Shown in pieces: positions 63,305-64,000 of a stretch of 64,000 nucleotides of DNA. The stretch covers positions 3,866,349 to 3,930,348 of the forward strand of contig NZ_KN676113.1 of NCBI RefSeq assembly GCF_000802185.1, read 5' to 3'. The notes beneath the pieces were generated by a model. The model was not told the DNA's origin. It did no database searches and saw only the letters and a list, made by a program, of their open reading frames with translations. The translations under genes were made by a program, and so were the position numbers. Source of the stretch: Belnapia sp. F-4-1. GTDB lineage: Bacteria; Pseudomonadota; Alphaproteobacteria; Acetobacterales; Acetobacteraceae. The stretch's first letter is position 1. Every line of letters begins with the position of its first letter.

Positions 63305-64000
63305 GCGGTGCCGGCCCCCGCATCCTCGTCATCGATGACGAGCCGCAGATCCACCGTTTCCTCGGGCCCGCGCTGGAGGCGGCGGGCTATGCGCCGCTTC
63401 GGGCCGAGACCGCCGCGGAGGGGCTTCGTCTCGCCGCGATCCGGGCACCCGCTCTGGTGCTGCTCGATCTCGGCCTGCCCGATCTCGACGGGAAGGAGGC
63501 GCTGGCCCGGCTGCGCGCCTTCAGCCTGGCGCCGGTCATCATCGTCTCCGCCCGCGACCGGGAGGCGGAGAAGGTCGCGGCGCTGGATGCCGGCGCCGAC
63601 GACTATGTGGAGAAGCCCTTCGCCCTGGCCGAGCTGCTGGCCCGCATCCGCGCCACCTTGCGCCGGGCCGCGCAGGCGGCGGGCGAGCCGGATCCGGGCG
63701 CGACCTTGCGGCTTGGCGCGCTCGAGGTTGATCTCGGCCATCGCCTCGCCCGCGTCGGCAGCGAGGCGCTGAAGCTGACGCCGCGGGAGTGGGAGCTGCT
63801 GGTCGTGCTGCTCAAGGCCGGCGGACGGGTGGTGACGCAGCGCCAGCTCCTCACCGCCGTCTGGGGGCCGGCCCATGCGGAGGATGCGCAGTATCTCCGC
63901 GTCTATGTCGGGCATCTGCGGCAGAAGCTGGGGGCGGCCGCGGGCCTGCTGCGGACGGAGCCGGGGGTGGGGTACCGGCTGGGGGGGGGAGGGGAAGGCC
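63301..64000 (+). CDS. kdpE: KdpE-type OmpR-family response regulator (3' end cut by window)
   Basis: The frame starts at ATG 63301, overlapping kdpD as ATGA, and is open to the window end (233 codons). The receiver domain has VIDDEPQIHRFL, phospho-acceptor Asp56 (LVLLDLGLPDLDG), VSARDREAEKVAALDAGADD and YVEKPF; the winged-helix domain has LKLTPREWELLVVLLKAGGR, VTQRQLLTAVWG and LRVYVGHLRQKL. Homologues usually stop a few residues after the GVGYRL motif seen here; this frame instead continues through a G9 run without a stop. It would activate kdpFABC when phosphorylated. Confidence 0.93.
   Translation, partial: MSGAGPRILVIDDEPQIHRFLGPALEAAGYAPLRAETAAEGLRLAAIRAPALVLLDLGLPDLDGKEALARLRAFSLAPVIIVSARDREAEKVAALDAGADDYVEKPFALAELLARIRATLRRAAQAAGEPDPGATLRLGALEVDLGHRLARVGSEALKLTPREWELLVVLLKAGGRVVTQRQLLTAVWGPAHAEDAQYLRVYVGHLRQKLGAAAGLLRTEPGVGYRLGGGGEG

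Overview
The window is about 70% GC with dense, often overlapping genes and Alphaproteobacteria-type gene order (alaC-hom-glpX-recJ; an Imp-type type VI secretion operon; tctC receptor; class I PHA synthase). It most resembles a Rhodospirillales/Acetobacteraceae (Roseomonas-like) chromosome. That placement is inference from gene content and codon use, not from a marker tree.

Region by region. 1-5.2 kb: a dipeptide/oligopeptide ABC importer operon (dppC end, binding protein, amidohydrolase, two ATPases), converging on phaC (5.2-7.0 kb). 7.1-13.4 kb: a lipoprotein and the alaC-hom-glpX-recJ housekeeping run, then a tiny Pro/Tyr/Arg-rich secreted protein. 13.4-21.7 kb: an M15-like murein peptidase, tRNA-Glu, an unknown membrane protein, an M20 peptidase, an alpha/beta hydrolase, an EEP-family phosphodiesterase, a membrane protein, an Uup-type ABC-F ATPase and a lone Phd/YefM-like antitoxin. 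21.9-38.2 kb: a two-partner secretion operon consisting of a TpsB transporter, a giant TpsA exoprotein (about 3,120 residues if intact, split here by a frameshift at a G6 run), a TPR-CHAT caspase-like lipoprotein and a Ser/Thr kinase with an extracytoplasmic C-terminal region. 38.4-53.6 kb: on the minus strand, tssA-tssB-tssC-tssC2(impD)-tagJ(impE)-tssE-tssF-tssG, two OmpA-family proteins and a HEXXH membrane protein; divergently, tssH(clpV)-hcp-hcp2. tssJ/K/L/M, vgrG and PAAR genes are not in the window. 53.6-57.9 kb: tricarballylate dehydrogenase (tcuA), a tctC-type receptor, a lipoprotein and a flagellin. 58.1-64 kb: the Kdo synthesis operon kdsA-kdsB-kdsD running into kdpD-kdpE, the last cut by the window edge.

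The most unusual part is 21.9-53.6 kb, where two surface/contact machines lie side by side with a CHAT protease-like lipoprotein, a receptor-type kinase, paired OmpA proteins and a metallopeptidase-like protein between them. Two copies of a dispersed double-hairpin repeat (13419-13511 and 38296-38388), each between convergent genes, show at least one compensatory base-pair change and so look like selected nucleic-acid structures.
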